From NCBI RefSeq assembly GCF_024171785.1, contig NZ_JAMTCK010000016.1, positions 1 to 64,000 on the forward strand: DNA of 64,000 nucleotides. The letters are read 5' to 3'. Made by a program: the position numbers and the translations under genes. The stretch comes from Goodfellowiella coeruleoviolacea (GTDB lineage Bacteria; Actinomycetota; Actinomycetes; Mycobacteriales; Pseudonocardiaceae). Under the pieces are notes generated by a model. That model was not told the DNA's origin. It searched no databases and was given only the letters and a program-made list of their open reading frames with translations. Below are positions 27,387 to 36,560 of this stretch, in pieces; the stretch's first letter is position 1, and each line of letters begins with the position of its first letter.

Positions 27387-27416
27387 CGCCGAGTCCACAG
27401 GAGGTGAGTGGTCCAC

Positions 27417-27713
27417 ATGCGTCATTACGAGGTAATGGTCATCCTCGACCCGAGTCTGGACGAGCGCACGGTGGCGCCGTCCCTGGACGGTTTCCTCAAC
27501 GTCATCCGCACCTCTGGCGGGAACGTGGAGAAGGTTGAGGTCTGGGGCCGCCGGCGGCTGTCCTACGAGATCAACAAGCACACCGAAGGCATCTACGCGG
27601 TGCTGGACCTGACCGCCGAGCCCGACGCGGTCAAGGAACTGGACCGCCAGCTCACTCTCACCGAGTCCATCCTCCGGACCAAGGTCCTGCGGCGCGAGAG
27701 CGCCCGGGGCTGA
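27417..27713 (+). CDS. rpsF: 30S ribosomal protein S6
   Basis: 98 residues. [19 protein letters not shown] and [15 protein letters not shown] are diagnostic for S6. I prefer ATG 27417 because S6 proteins begin MRxYE; a GTG at 27408 adds only three residues and lies too close to AGGAGG. First gene of the rpsF-ssb-rpsR-rplI operon. S6 pairs with S18 on the 30S platform, and the complex probably represses the operon through the leader hairpin. Confidence 0.96.
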   Translation: MRHYEVMVILDPSLDERTVAPSLDGFLNVIRTSGGNVEKVEVWGRRRLSYEINKHTEGIYAVLDLTAEPDAVKELDRQLTLTESILRTKVLRRESARG

Positions 27714-27736
27714 CGCCGGGGAGGTTCAGCGAGATC

Positions 27737-28225
27737 ATGGCTGGCGAGACGACGATCACGGTGGTCGGAAACCTGACCGCCGACCCGGAGCTTCGCTTCA
27801 CCCAGTCCGGGGCTGCCGTGGCGACCTTCACGGTCGCGTCCACGCCCCGCACCTTCGACCGCCAGAGCGGCGAGTGGAAGGACGGCGAAGCGCTGTTCCT
27901 GCGGTGCAACGTCTGGCGACAGGCCGCGGAGAACGTGGCGGAGTCGCTCACCCGTGGTGCACGGGTGATCGTGAGCGGACGGTTGCGGCAGCGCTCCTTC
28001 GAGACGAAGGAGGGCGAGAAGCGCACCGTGGTGGAGTTGGAGGTCGACGAGATCGGCCCCTCCCTGCGCTACGCGACGGCAAAGGTCAACAAGGTCAGCC
28101 GTGGTGCTGGCGGCGGAGGCGGGTTCGGTGGTCCGTCCGGCTCCTCCGCGCCCATGGACGACCCGTGGGGCTCGGCCCCGCCGGCCGGTTCCGGCGGCGG
28201 CTTCGCCGACGAACCCCCGTTCTGA
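27737..28225 (+). CDS. ssb: Single-stranded DNA-binding protein
   Basis: 162 residues. N-terminal OB fold ([38 protein letters not shown]), Gly-rich linker and the acidic tail ending DEPPF, which recruits replication and repair partners. GAGGTT lies before the ATG. It stands between rpsF and rpsR as in most bacteria and acts as a tetramer on single-stranded DNA. Confidence 0.96.
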   Translation: MAGETTITVVGNLTADPELRFTQSGAAVATFTVASTPRTFDRQSGEWKDGEALFLRCNVWRQAAENVAESLTRGARVIVSGRLRQRSFETKEGEKRTVVELEVDEIGPSLRYATAKVNKVSRGAGGGGGFGGPSGSSAPMDDPWGSAPPAGSGGGFADEPPF

Positions 28226-28282
28226 CCGGCACCGCGCCGTCACCCAAGGCATTTCCTCACCGCGTAATCACAGGAGTTACCC

Positions 28283-28522
28283 GTGGCCAAGCCACCTGTG
28301 CGCAAGCCGAAGAAGAAGGTCTGCGCCTTCTGCAAGGACAAGACCGCCAACCTGATCGACTACAAGGACACAACCCTGCTGCGGAAGTTCATCTCCGACC
28401 GCGGCAAGATCCGTGCCCGTCGGGTCACTGGCAACTGCAGCCAGCACCAGCGCGATGTCGCCGTCGCAGTGAAGAACGCCCGCGAGATGGCGTTGCTGCC
28501 CTACACCTCGACCGCCCGCTGA
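28283..28522 (+). CDS. rpsR: 30S ribosomal protein S18
   Basis: 79 residues from GTG 28283 (GGAG upstream). The form has CAFCKDK and later NCSQHQ, so it keeps the cysteines of the zinc-type (C+) S18. Actinobacteria often hold a second, cysteine-free S18 made under zinc shortage; this is the main copy in the ribosomal operon. It binds S6 in the 30S subunit. Confidence 0.95.
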   Translation: MAKPPVRKPKKKVCAFCKDKTANLIDYKDTTLLRKFISDRGKIRARRVTGNCSQHQRDVAVAVKNAREMALLPYTSTAR

Positions 28523-28549
28523 GCGGCTTGACCAGCAGGAGCAGACAAC

Positions 28550-29008
28550 ATGAAGCTCATCCTCACCGCTGACGTGACCGGCCTGGGCGGCCCCGGCGAC
28601 ATCGTCGAGGTCAAGGACGGTTACGGCCGCAACTACCTGCTGCCGCGTGGCCTGGCCATCGTGGCCACCAAGGGCGCGGAGAAGCAGGTCGCCACCATCC
28701 GGCGGGCCCAGGAGTCGCGGCGCATCCGCGACCTCGACCACGCCAAGGAGGTCAAGGCCACGCTGGAGGGTCTTGGCTCGGTGCAGCTGAAGGCCAAGGC
28801 CGCCGCTGGTTCCGGCAAGCTGTTCGGTTCGGTCACCTCCTCGGACGTGGTGTCCGCGGTGCGTGCCGCCGGTGGTCCGCTGCTGGACAAGCGGGCCGTG
28901 GAGCTGGCCGGTCACATCAAGACCGTGGGCAAGCACGCGGTGAGCGTGCGGCTGCACCCCGACGTCACCGTGAGCCTCAACGTGGACGTCACCGCCACCA
29001 ACAACTGA
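28550..29008 (+). CDS. rplI: 50S ribosomal protein L9
   Basis: 152 residues. [32 protein letters not shown] is the conserved N-terminal rRNA-binding domain of L9 with the long helix and C-terminal domain following. GCAGGAG lies upstream. Last gene of the ribosomal operon; a strong terminator stem follows at 29090. Confidence 0.96.
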   Translation: MKLILTADVTGLGGPGDIVEVKDGYGRNYLLPRGLAIVATKGAEKQVATIRRAQESRRIRDLDHAKEVKATLEGLGSVQLKAKAAAGSGKLFGSVTSSDVVSAVRAAGGPLLDKRAVELAGHIKTVGKHAVSVRLHPDVTVSLNVDVTATNN

Positions 29009-29089
29009 ACACGGCCGCCTGGCCGACAGCGCCCCGAGGCGGGTGAACCAGCCTCCAGCGCTGTGGTCCGGCGCGCACTCGTCACCCAC

Positions 29090-29128
29090 AAGCGCCGCTC
29101 GTCCGGATCAACCGGACGGGCGGCGCTT
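29090..29128 (+). terminator. Terminator after rplI
   Basis: AAGCGCCGC-T-CGTCCGG pairs with CCGGACG-G-GCGGCGCTT around a 5-base loop (16 paired positions with one mismatch), 82 bases beyond the rplI stop, followed by TTTCG. Confidence 0.8.
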
Positions 29129-29164
29129 TCGCTCGTTCGCAGCAGTGGGTAGCCGCCCGTTGCC

Positions 29165-29377
29165 TGTGGATAGCTTGCTGTGACACCTGGCCCGCGACAC
29201 GCCGAAGGGGCAGTCACACGCGACACGCCGAAGGGTGTGGGAGACATTTTCTCCACAACTTATCCACAGGGTCTGACCTGCGGCTTTTTCCGTCACACCA
29301 CAAGTTGTCCACAGGTTGTCCACAAGTTCTCGCCAGCCTGTGGTCAGATGCGCCAAACCATCCCCAGGTTATCCACA
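29165..29377. promoter_or_regulatory. Cluster of five DnaA boxes in the rplI-dnaB space
   Basis: TGTGGATAG (29165-29173, reverse), TTATCCACA (29260-29268), TTGTCCACA (29305-29313), TTGTCCACA (29316-29324) and TTATCCACA (29369-29377). TTGTCCACA is the actinobacterial DnaA consensus. The cluster lies 170-380 bases before dnaB. A 17-bp direct repeat CGCGACACGCCGAAGGG (near 29193 and 29220) lies between the boxes. It may titrate DnaA or regulate dnaB; oriC itself is expected next to dnaA, which is not in the window. Confidence 0.65.
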
Positions 29378-29546
29378 GGGGTATCCCCAACCGGGTTTGC
29401 CTTGGTCCGGACGGGCGATCTAGCGTCCATCCACATTCCCGTTGTTCGCCCTGCGTGCTCGTTCCCGCTGTCCGGCCCGGCGGGGAGAACGGACCGCGGC
29501 GAACCGAGGAGTTCCGGCAGGGCCGAGGCGAGGAGGTGGGGGCGCG

Positions 29547-30911
29547 GTGGCGCTGGTTGACGACCGGGGCGCGATGAGTGAACCCGGGTTCGAGAGGCAA
29601 CCACCGCAGGACCTGGCGGCGGAGCAGTCCGTGCTCGGCGGCATGCTGTTGAGCAAGGACGCCATCGCGGACGTGGTGGAGACGCTCACCCCGACCGACT
29701 TCTACCGGCCCGCCCACCAGGCCGTGTACGACTGCATCCTCGACCTCTACGGTCGGGGCGAGCCGGCCGACCCGATCACCGTGTCCGCCGAACTTGAGCG
29801 CAGGGGCGAGCTGCTGCGCGTCGGCGGCGCCCCCTACCTGCACACCCTGATCGCCACCGTGCCCACCGCGGCCAACGCCGGCTACTACGCGGAGATCGTC
29901 GCGGAGAAGGCGGTGCTCCGCCGGCTGGTCGAGGCGGGCACCCGGATCGTCCAGCTCGGCTACAACGGTGCCGAGGGCGCCGAGATCGACGAGGTGGTCG
30001 ACCGCGCCCAGGCCGCCATCTACGAGGTCACCGAGCGGCGCACCAGCGAGGACTACGTGTCGCTGGAGGAACTGCTCCAGCCCACCATGGACGAGATCGA
30101 CGCGATCGCCTCGCGCGGCGGCTCGGCACTGGGCATCCCCACCGGGTTCGCCGACCTCGACGAGCTGACCAACGGGCTGCACGCCGGTCAGATGATCATC
30201 GTCGCGGCCCGGCCCGGCGTGGGCAAGTCCACGCTGGGGCTGGACTTCGCCCGCTCCTGCTCGATCAGGCACGGCATGACCAGCGTGATCTTCTCGCTGG
30301 AGATGAGCCGCACCGAGATCGTGATGCGCATGCTCTCGGCCGAGGCGCGCATCCGGTTGCAGGACATGCGCGGTGGCCGGATGAGCGACGACGACTGGAC
30401 CCGGCTGGCCAGGCGGATGAGCGAGATCAGCGAGGCACCGCTGTTCATCGACGACTCGCCCAACATGACGATGATGGAGATCCGCGCCAAGGCGCGGCGG
30501 CTCAAGCAGCGCAACGACCTCAAGCTGGTCGTGCTGGACTACATGCAGCTGATGTCCTCGGGCAAGCGGGTGGAGTCCCGGCAGCAGGAGGTCTCCGAGT
30601 TCTCCCGGAACCTCAAGCTGCTGGCCAAGGAGCTGGAAGTGCCGGTGGTGGCGATCAGCCAGCTCAACCGCGGCCCGGAACAGCGCACCGACAAGCGCCC
30701 GCAACTGTCCGACCTGCGGGAGAGTGGCTCACTGGAGCAGGACGCCGACATGGTGATCCTGATCAACCGGCCGGACGCCTGGGAACGGGACGACCCCCGA
30801 GCGGGCGAGGCCGACCTGATCCTGGCCAAGCACCGCGCCGGCCCCACCGCCACCATCACCGTGGCCCACCAGCTGCACTACAGCCGGTTCGCCGACCTCG
30901 CCCAGACCTGA
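29547..30911 (+). CDS. dnaB: Replicative DNA helicase DnaB
   Basis: 454 residues from GTG 29547, preceded by AGGAGG 10 bases upstream. N-terminal domain (QPPQDLAAEQSVLGGMLLS) and RecA-type motor with Walker A ARPGVGKST (about 220) and Walker B LVVLDYMQLM. Sequence runs through these motifs without insertion, so the gene is intein-free, unlike M. tuberculosis dnaB. The hexamer unwinds DNA at the replication fork. The upstream space is packed with DnaA boxes. Confidence 0.96.
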   Translation: MALVDDRGAMSEPGFERQPPQDLAAEQSVLGGMLLSKDAIADVVETLTPTDFYRPAHQAVYDCILDLYGRGEPADPITVSAELERRGELLRVGGAPYLHTLIATVPTAANAGYYAEIVAEKAVLRRLVEAGTRIVQLGYNGAEGAEIDEVVDRAQAAIYEVTERRTSEDYVSLEELLQPTMDEIDAIASRGGSALGIPTGFADLDELTNGLHAGQMIIVAARPGVGKSTLGLDFARSCSIRHGMTSVIFSLEMSRTEIVMRMLSAEARIRLQDMRGGRMSDDDWTRLARRMSEISEAPLFIDDSPNMTMMEIRAKARRLKQRNDLKLVVLDYMQLMSSGKRVESRQQEVSEFSRNLKLLAKELEVPVVAISQLNRGPEQRTDKRPQLSDLRESGSLEQDADMVILINRPDAWERDDPRAGEADLILAKHRAGPTATITVAHQLHYSRFADLAQT

Positions 30912-30960
30912 CGCCGGTTCGTCCGGGGCCTGTGCCGGTGCCCGGTTTCCCAGCGGGTGC

Positions 30961-31944
30961 TCAGTCGTCCGGTCGCGCGTCGGCGTGACCGGCGAGCCGG
31001 CTGGCCAGTGCGCGCACCAGGTCGCGGAGGGCGTCGGGGTGTTCGACGACGAACGGCCGGTCGAGCGCGGCGAGCAGGGGTGGTATCCATTCGAGCCGTT
31101 GTGCCCGGATCCGGGCCCGCACCCAGGAGGTGTCGGCACCGATCTCGATCTCCTCCAGGGTGGCGACGGACGGCGGGAGGACGGCGCGGATCTGGTCGGG
31201 CGTCGCTCGGATCCGCACGGACACCTCGTGCTGGTAGGGCGTCTCGGCGATCGCGGTCAGCACCTGCTGGGCCGGGTCGAACCCGACTGGTGCGTCGAAC
31301 GTTCCAGCGCGTGTCCCGACGGTCGTGATCCGGTCGACGCGGAACGTGCGCACCTGCCCGCTGGCGGAGTCGAAGCCGGTCAGGTACCACCGCCCGGAGT
31401 GGGCCACGACCCCGTACGGATGGACGACGCGTTCACTGGCACCGCCGTGGCCGGCGGTGTAGCCGAGGGCGACCGGGCGACGATCCCGCGCCGCCTCCGC
31501 GACGGTGAGCAGGACCTCGGCTTCCGCCGTGAGCGCCGGTCGTGCGGGCGCGGTGAAGTCGGCGATCTCCAGCAGCGCGTCGAGCCGGCGGCCAAGAGCG
31601 TCGGGCAGCACTCGACGGACTTTCGCGACCGCGCTCTCGGCGGCCGCGGCCGAGGTGCTGAGCAACCCGGCGCGCCGGCCCGCGACCAGACCGAGCAGGA
31701 CAGCGAGTGCCTCCTCGTCGGTGAGCATCAGCGGAGGCATCCGATAGCCCGGGGCCAGGCGGTATCCGCCGTGCCGCCCGCGCACCGAGCGGACCGGGAT
31801 GTCCAGGTCGAGGAGGTGGCCGACGTAGCGGCGGACGGTGCGCTCGTCCACCTCGAGTCGCTCGGCGAGTTCGGTGACCGTCCGGGTACCTCCGCGCTGG
31901 AGGATCTCCAGCAAGGCCAGCACACGGGCGATCGGCCGGGTCAC
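30961..31944 (-). CDS. WYL-domain transcriptional regulator
   Basis: 327 residues from GTG 31944, chosen because GGGAGG lies about 9 bases before it. N-terminal HTH (ARVLALLEILQRGGTRTVTE, DERTVRRYVGHL), then a WYL domain with SGRWYLTGFDSASGQVRTFRVDRI and a C-terminal WCX part. WYL regulators sense nucleic acid or small ligands. Divergent by 113 bases from the VOC-family gene at 32058, its probable target. Confidence 0.88.
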   Translation of the reverse strand: MTRPIARVLALLEILQRGGTRTVTELAERLEVDERTVRRYVGHLLDLDIPVRSVRGRHGGYRLAPGYRMPPLMLTDEEALAVLLGLVAGRRAGLLSTSAAAAESAVAKVRRVLPDALGRRLDALLEIADFTAPARPALTAEAEVLLTVAEAARDRRPVALGYTAGHGGASERVVHPYGVVAHSGRWYLTGFDSASGQVRTFRVDRITTVGTRAGTFDAPVGFDPAQQVLTAIAETPYQHEVSVRIRATPDQIRAVLPPSVATLEEIEIGADTSWVRARIRAQRLEWIPPLLAALDRPFVVEHPDALRDLVRALASRLAGHADARPDD

Positions 31945-32057
31945 CCGCAGAATCCTCCCAATACCGGGCGGACCCTGTCCACTATTGCTCCTAGCGTGTC
32001 CGGTGTCCCCCGGAGGACGGGGTCGCCAACCGTCCTCCAACACAGGAAGGAACCACC

Positions 32058-32462
32058 GTGCAGCTCGTCTCCGTCCGCGTCATCACCAACGACGTCGCCC
32101 GTCTTGTCGAGTTCTACGAGCAGGTGACCGGCCTCGCTGCGCGGCGGCCCGCCGAGCAGTTCGCCGAGTTCGCCGGCCCGTCGGGCACGTTGGCCATCGG
32201 CAGTGTCGAGACGATGGCGCTGTTCAGCGCCGGGGCGGCGGTACCCGAGTCGAACCGGACCGCGATCCTGGAGTTCCTGGTCGAGGACGTCGACCGGGAG
32301 TACGACCGGCTGACGAGCCTGGCCGTCGTCCCCGAGATCGTGCAGCAGCCGACCACGATGCCGTGGGGGAACCGCTCCCTGTTGTTCCGCGACCCCGACG
32401 GCAACCTGGTCAACTTCTTCACCCCGCGCACCGCCGAGGCCCGCGCGAGGCTCGCCCGCTGA
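32058..32462 (+). CDS. VOC-family (glyoxalase/bleomycin-resistance fold) protein
   Basis: 134 residues from GTG 32058 with AGGAAGG upstream. The beta-alpha-beta-beta-beta repeats are clear: VSVRVITNDVARLVEFYEQVTGL at the start and WGNRSLLFRDPDGNLVNFFTP at the end, with the metal-site glutamate/histidine positions partly kept. Such proteins bind metal and act as dioxygenases, lyases or drug-binding proteins. The divergent WYL gene probably regulates it. Confidence 0.85.
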   Translation: MQLVSVRVITNDVARLVEFYEQVTGLAARRPAEQFAEFAGPSGTLAIGSVETMALFSAGAAVPESNRTAILEFLVEDVDREYDRLTSLAVVPEIVQQPTTMPWGNRSLLFRDPDGNLVNFFTPRTAEARARLAR

Positions 32463-32478
32463 CCGGCCGGTCAGTTCG

Positions 32479-33453
32479 TCATCGCTGGCGGATCAGGTCG
32501 AGGGAGACCCGCCACAGCTTCCGGGCGGCGTCGGGGTCGAGCGCCCACTGCTTGACGGCGTGGCTGTTGCCGAGCAGTTCGACGTGGTCGGGCACGGTGC
32601 GGGCCTCGTTGCCGTCGTCGAGGTAGTGGCCCCCGCTGCGGGCGAACTCGGGAGCGGTCGCGGCGACCAGGGTGGTGGCGGCGCCCTGCTGGACGCTCTT
32701 GTACGCGAAGACGCCCGCGGCTTCCAGCCGGTCGAGGTGGTCTCTCATGTCCTGGGTGAAGTCCCGTTGCAGCCCGGTGGCGACGCCACCGGGGTTGACC
32801 GCGTTGGCGACGATTCCCTCGGCCGCCCAGCGCCGGGTGGCTTCCACCGCGAACAACGAGTTCGCCGTCTTGGACTGCCCGTAAGCGAGTTGGGGGTCGT
32901 AGGCGCGCCGGGTGAAGTGGATGTCGTCGAACACGACGGGCGAGTACATGTGCGCCCCGGAGGTCACCGCCACGATCCGGGCTTCACCACGCTCGGCCGC
33001 ACCGGTGGCGAGGGCGTCGTGCAGGCCAACGGCCAGGGCGAAGTGGCCGAGGTGGTTGGTCGCGAACTGCAGTTCCCAGCCCGACGGGGTCCGAGCCAGC
33101 GCCGGGGCCATGATGCCGGCGTTGTTGATCAGCAGGTGGAGGGGACCGGCCCAGTCGTCGACGAAGCGGGTGACCGCGGCGAGATCGGCGAGTTCGAGGT
33201 GGGCGACGTGAACGGCGTTGTTCCCCGTGGTCACGGCGATGTCGTTGGCGACCTCGGCACCGGCGCCGGTGTCGCGCACGGCGAGGATGACCTCGGCGCC
33301 GGTGCTGGCCAGCGCGCGTGCCGTCTCGCGCCCGAGGCCTGATGTCGCGCCGGTGACCACGGCCCGGACGCCGACCAGGTCGAGCCCGGCGACGACATCA
33401 TCCGCCGTGCTGGTGCCGTCGAAAGCGGTGCTGATCAGCGATGTCCACGACAT
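32479..33453 (-). CDS. Short-chain dehydrogenase (retinol dehydrogenase-like)
   Basis: 324 residues from ATG 33453 with TGGAGG 7 bases upstream. VVTGATSGLGRETARAL binds NADP, INNAGIM follows strand 4, serine lies in VAVTSGAH, and YGQSK is the catalytic pair. This length and motif set match the retinol-dehydrogenase-like or WW-oxidoreductase-like SDR branch. Divergent from the TetR gene across a 12-bp inverted repeat, so it is probably repressed by that protein. Confidence 0.88.
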   Translation of the reverse strand: MSWTSLISTAFDGTSTADDVVAGLDLVGVRAVVTGATSGLGRETARALASTGAEVILAVRDTGAGAEVANDIAVTTGNNAVHVAHLELADLAAVTRFVDDWAGPLHLLINNAGIMAPALARTPSGWELQFATNHLGHFALAVGLHDALATGAAERGEARIVAVTSGAHMYSPVVFDDIHFTRRAYDPQLAYGQSKTANSLFAVEATRRWAAEGIVANAVNPGGVATGLQRDFTQDMRDHLDRLEAAGVFAYKSVQQGAATTLVAATAPEFARSGGHYLDDGNEARTVPDHVELLGNSHAVKQWALDPDAARKLWRVSLDLIRQR

Positions 33454-33485
33454 CGGTACCTCCAGGAGCTGGCGACGCGTCCACG

Positions 33486-33523
33486 ACAAGCTATACAGAT
33501 CAGCCTCATTTTGTATAGCTTGT
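33486..33523. promoter_or_regulatory. TetR operator candidate, perfect 12+12 inverted repeat
   Basis: ACAAGCTATACA (33486-33497) and TGTATAGCTTGT (33512-33523) are exact reverse complements 14 bases apart, in the AT-rich core of the SDR/tetR divergent space. TAGTAT (33529-33534) beside it could be the tetR -10. Confidence 0.7.
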
Positions 33524-33578
33524 CCAGTTAGTATGGTCGCGTGGCGACCACCGTCCGCCCGTGCCCTGAGGAGAGGTT

Positions 33579-34136
33579 GTGAGCAGCATCGATCGGCGTG
33601 CGCACGTGCTGGACGCGGCCCTGCTGGTCTTCGCCCGCTACGGCTACCGCAAGGCGTCGATGGACGATGTGGCGAAGGCCGCCGGCATCTCGCGACCCGG
33701 CCTGTACTTCTACTTCGCGTCCAAGCAGGAGCTGTTCCGGGCAGCCGTGGAGCACGCGCTCGAAGACAGCGTCACCGCGGCCCAACTGGCCCTCGCCGAT
33801 CCCGTTCGGCCGCTGCGGGAGCGGCTGATCGAGGCTTTCGACCACTGGTCCGGTCGCTTTGTCGGACCGATGGCCGCGGAGATCGGCACGCTGATCGACT
33901 CGAACCCCGAACTGCTCGGCACGATGCCGGTCGAGTACCCGAAGCGCTTCCTCGCGATCGTCACCCACGCGCTCGCCGCCGCCGACGACGACCACCCCAG
34001 CCGCACCCGGATCCCCCCGAGCGCGGTGGCCAGGACCCTGATCAGCACGGCGACCGGCATCAAGCACGAGGTGGGCACTCGCGACGAGTTCCGAGCGCGG
34101 ATGACCACCGCGATCGACCTCTACCGCACTCGCTGA
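33579..34136 (+). CDS. TetR-family transcriptional regulator
   Basis: 185 residues from GTG 33579 (GAGAGG upstream). N-terminal HTH: RRAHVLDAALLVFARYGYRKASMDDVAKAAGISRPGLYFYF, followed by the usual ligand-binding helices. It most likely represses itself and the divergent SDR through the palindrome at 33486-33523. The ligand is unknown. Confidence 0.92.
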   Translation: MSSIDRRAHVLDAALLVFARYGYRKASMDDVAKAAGISRPGLYFYFASKQELFRAAVEHALEDSVTAAQLALADPVRPLRERLIEAFDHWSGRFVGPMAAEIGTLIDSNPELLGTMPVEYPKRFLAIVTHALAAADDDHPSRTRIPPSAVARTLISTATGIKHEVGTRDEFRARMTTAIDLYRTR

Positions 34137-34210
34137 CCAACCCGGTCACAGCGAGGTCAGCGCGCGTTCGCCAGCCACACCTCGTCCTCGCCGGACACCC
34201 GGTGCGCGTC

Positions 34211-35662
34211 CTACTCCGGTGCGTGGAAGCCGCCGATCCGCTGCTCAAGCAGTTCGGCCAACCGCAGCGGAGTGCGGTCCTCGAACATCGGGCCGATGAG
34301 CTGCACCCCCACCGGCAGCCCCTCGGGGGACCGGCCCGCGGGTACGGCGGTGGCGGGCAGGCCGGGCATGGTGGCCAGGCCGGCCCAGACGAGCTGGTCG
34401 AAGTACGGGTACCCGACACCGTCGATGTCGATCGAGCGTTCCAGCAGGTTGGGGTCGTGGTCGTGCGGGAACGCGGGAGTCGGCGTGATCGGACACACCA
34501 CGGCGTCGAACTCGGCGAAGAACCGCCGCCAGCCGTGCCGGTGGAGTTCGCGGCGGTTGTTCACCTCCAGCCAGTCGTGGTGGCTGAACACCATGGCGCG
34601 CAGCCGTGCCGCGTCGAGGCTCTGGTCGTCCGGGCTCAGCGCGGCCGCGCGGGCCCGCAGCTGCTCGTAGCCGTCGACGGGAAAACGCGCGACGGAACCC
34701 GAGTACAACAGCTGCAGGTAGAGCATCGCGGCTTCGGCCAGGTCGGGCAGCAGCGGACTGTGCCGTTCGACGCGGGCGCCGCCGTCGGCGAGCGCGTCGG
34801 CCACCCGGTGCACGCCGGCCCGCACAGCGGACCCGGTCGGGATGAACGGATGCTCGTCGAGGACCAGCACCCGGAAGTCGCTCAGCCGCTGGTGGCGTGC
34901 GGGCGGCAGGGTCAGGACGTGCGCCTTGCCGAGCGTCAGCGGGTCCGGTCCGGCCATGACGTCGAGCAGGAGCGTGAGGTCGCGGGGGGTGCGCGCCATC
35001 GGACCGACCACGGCGAGGTCGAGGTCGACCGGCAGTGGCGGTGCCGGTGGCGCGACCATGCCGCGGGTCGCCGCCAGTCCGAGGGTCGGCTTGTGCGCGT
35101 AGATGCCGCAGAAGTGCGCGGGGGTGCGCAGCGAACCGGCGAGGTCGGAACCGATGGACAGCGCGCCGAATCCGGACGCCAGGGCCGCGGCTGATCCGCC
35201 GGAGGATCCGCCCGACGTGCGGTCGTGATCCCACGGGTTGTTGGTGGTGCCGTAGATCTCGTTGAAGCTCTGGATGTCCTGCAGCCCCAACGGCACGTTG
35301 GTCTTGCCCAGCACCACCGCGCCCGCGGCCTTGAGCCGCGACACCTGTACCGCGTCCTCGGCCGGCACGTAGTCCCGGTGTTGCGGCATGCCCCAGGTCG
35401 TGGGCAGCCCGGCCATGTTGTAGGACTCCTTGACCGTCACCGGAACCCCGAGCAGCGGGCGGTCCTCGCCGCGAGCGCGCGCCCGGTCGGCATCGCGCGC
35501 GGCGGCCCGCGCCCGGTCGAAGTCCGGCACGCAGATCGCGTTGATCACCTCGTCGTCGCGTTCGATGCGGGCGATCGCCTCGTCGGTCAGTTCCACCGAG
35601 GTCACCTCACCGGCCCGCAAGGCAGCCACGAGTTCCTCGGCCGAATGAAAGCTCCACTCCAT
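34211..35662 (-). CDS. Amidase-signature family enzyme
   Basis: 483 residues from ATG 35662; the open frame upstream is unrelated. The catalytic triad is visible: K78 in PVTVKES, cis-serine S153 in GGSSGGSAAAL and nucleophile S176 in GSDLAGSLRTP. Enzymes of this family hydrolyse amides in the cytosol; the closest look is a general amidase rather than GatA, as no gatC/gatB is near. TAGAGT ends 7 bases before the ATG (leaderless). Confidence 0.9.
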   Translation of the reverse strand: MEWSFHSAEELVAALRAGEVTSVELTDEAIARIERDDEVINAICVPDFDRARAAARDADRARARGEDRPLLGVPVTVKESYNMAGLPTTWGMPQHRDYVPAEDAVQVSRLKAAGAVVLGKTNVPLGLQDIQSFNEIYGTTNNPWDHDRTSGGSSGGSAAALASGFGALSIGSDLAGSLRTPAHFCGIYAHKPTLGLAATRGMVAPPAPPLPVDLDLAVVGPMARTPRDLTLLLDVMAGPDPLTLGKAHVLTLPPARHQRLSDFRVLVLDEHPFIPTGSAVRAGVHRVADALADGGARVERHSPLLPDLAEAAMLYLQLLYSGSVARFPVDGYEQLRARAAALSPDDQSLDAARLRAMVFSHHDWLEVNNRRELHRHGWRRFFAEFDAVVCPITPTPAFPHDHDPNLLERSIDIDGVGYPYFDQLVWAGLATMPGLPATAVPAGRSPEGLPVGVQLIGPMFEDRTPLRLAELLEQRIGGFHAPE

Positions 35663-36235
35663 TAATCCGACTCTACCGGCCCGCCGCGAAAAGTCGACGA
35701 CACACGATTCACCCACCTTCACCGGAACGGCCGAAACGAGCCACCTCCACTGGCGAAGCCACGCGCTCGTTATGCCACCGAGAATGTATTCCCGCAGGTC
35801 AGACTGCCAGGACTGGGTTAATTCCACCGAGTCGAGCCATGAAATCCCGATTCCTGCAAGGGGATGCACATCTCAATACCCATCGGTCCCACCGTTGCAC
35901 GACCAAGAAATCTGGAGCCAATTGGCCACGGTGCGTCCGCCGCGTCAACCGGATGAACCTGTGGTGTGGTTCACGTTCGGCCGGCCGTAGGAGATCAGCA
36001 CGGCGCTCAGCGGGAGGCCAGGTCCGCCGGGCAGCCGCGGCAGCGTGGCGGGTGGGCTGAGATCGGCCAGTCCGTGCTGGTGACGTGGGGGAACGACGCG
36101 GTCGTCGCTGAGCGCCTCGATGAGCGGCCCCAGTTTCCCTCGTCGGTGGCTCGTTCACCTCGCTGACTCCGCCGGTGACAGTGACATCGGCGGCGCGCAT
36201 GCTGCTCTCCTGCTCAGGTCGGGTGAGCCGACGAA
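35663..36235. other. Intergenic space without an intact gene
   Basis: About 570 bases. The first 280 are less GC-rich and show no coding pattern. On the minus strand an ATG at 36200 with GGAG upstream starts a peptide MRAADVTVTGGVSEVNEPP; a one-base shift further on joins it to LGPLIEALSDDRVVPP and YGRPNVNHTTG before a stop near 35950. It looks like a decayed small gene, not named. Confidence 0.4.
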
Positions 36236-36560
36236 CTACCGCAGGGCGGCGCGGAGTGCCTGGGTGAAACGCTCGGCCTGGTCCTGCTGGGACATGTGGC
36301 CGGCACCCTCGACGACCGTCAGCCGAGCACCGGGGATCAGGCTGGCGCACTCCTGGGGGATGCGCAGCGGGACCTCGGTGTCCAGTTCGCCGTGCAGGAA
36401 GTGGGTGGGCACCCGGACCTGGCCAAGCCGGTCACGGGGGTCGTAGTGGGCCTGGTCGGCGACGAGCTGGTCGATGAGGAAGGTCGAGTCCAGCAGTTGG
36501 CGAACGGTCCAGTCGATCATGGCAGCACTGGCGCCGGGCGAGATCCAGCCGGCCCCCCGC
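36236..36560 (-). pseudogene. C-terminal fragment of an alpha/beta hydrolase
   Basis: About 100 residues that match only the last third of an alpha/beta hydrolase: VRVPTHFLHGELDTEVPLRIPQ holds the acid of the triad and VVEGAGHMSQQDQAERF the histidine. The part with the nucleophile elbow is missing; upstream sequence is unrelated. The fragment is therefore a 5'-deleted pseudogene. Confidence 0.65.

Noticed and set aside
29165-29377. Chromosomal oriC
   Set aside because: DnaA boxes are present, but oriC in actinobacteria lies between dnaA and dnaN, and neither gene is here; called a DnaA-box cluster only.
35799-36350. Minus-strand frame of 183 codons
   Set aside because: Arg/Pro-rich, spans the end of a pseudogene and a low-GC space, no motif.
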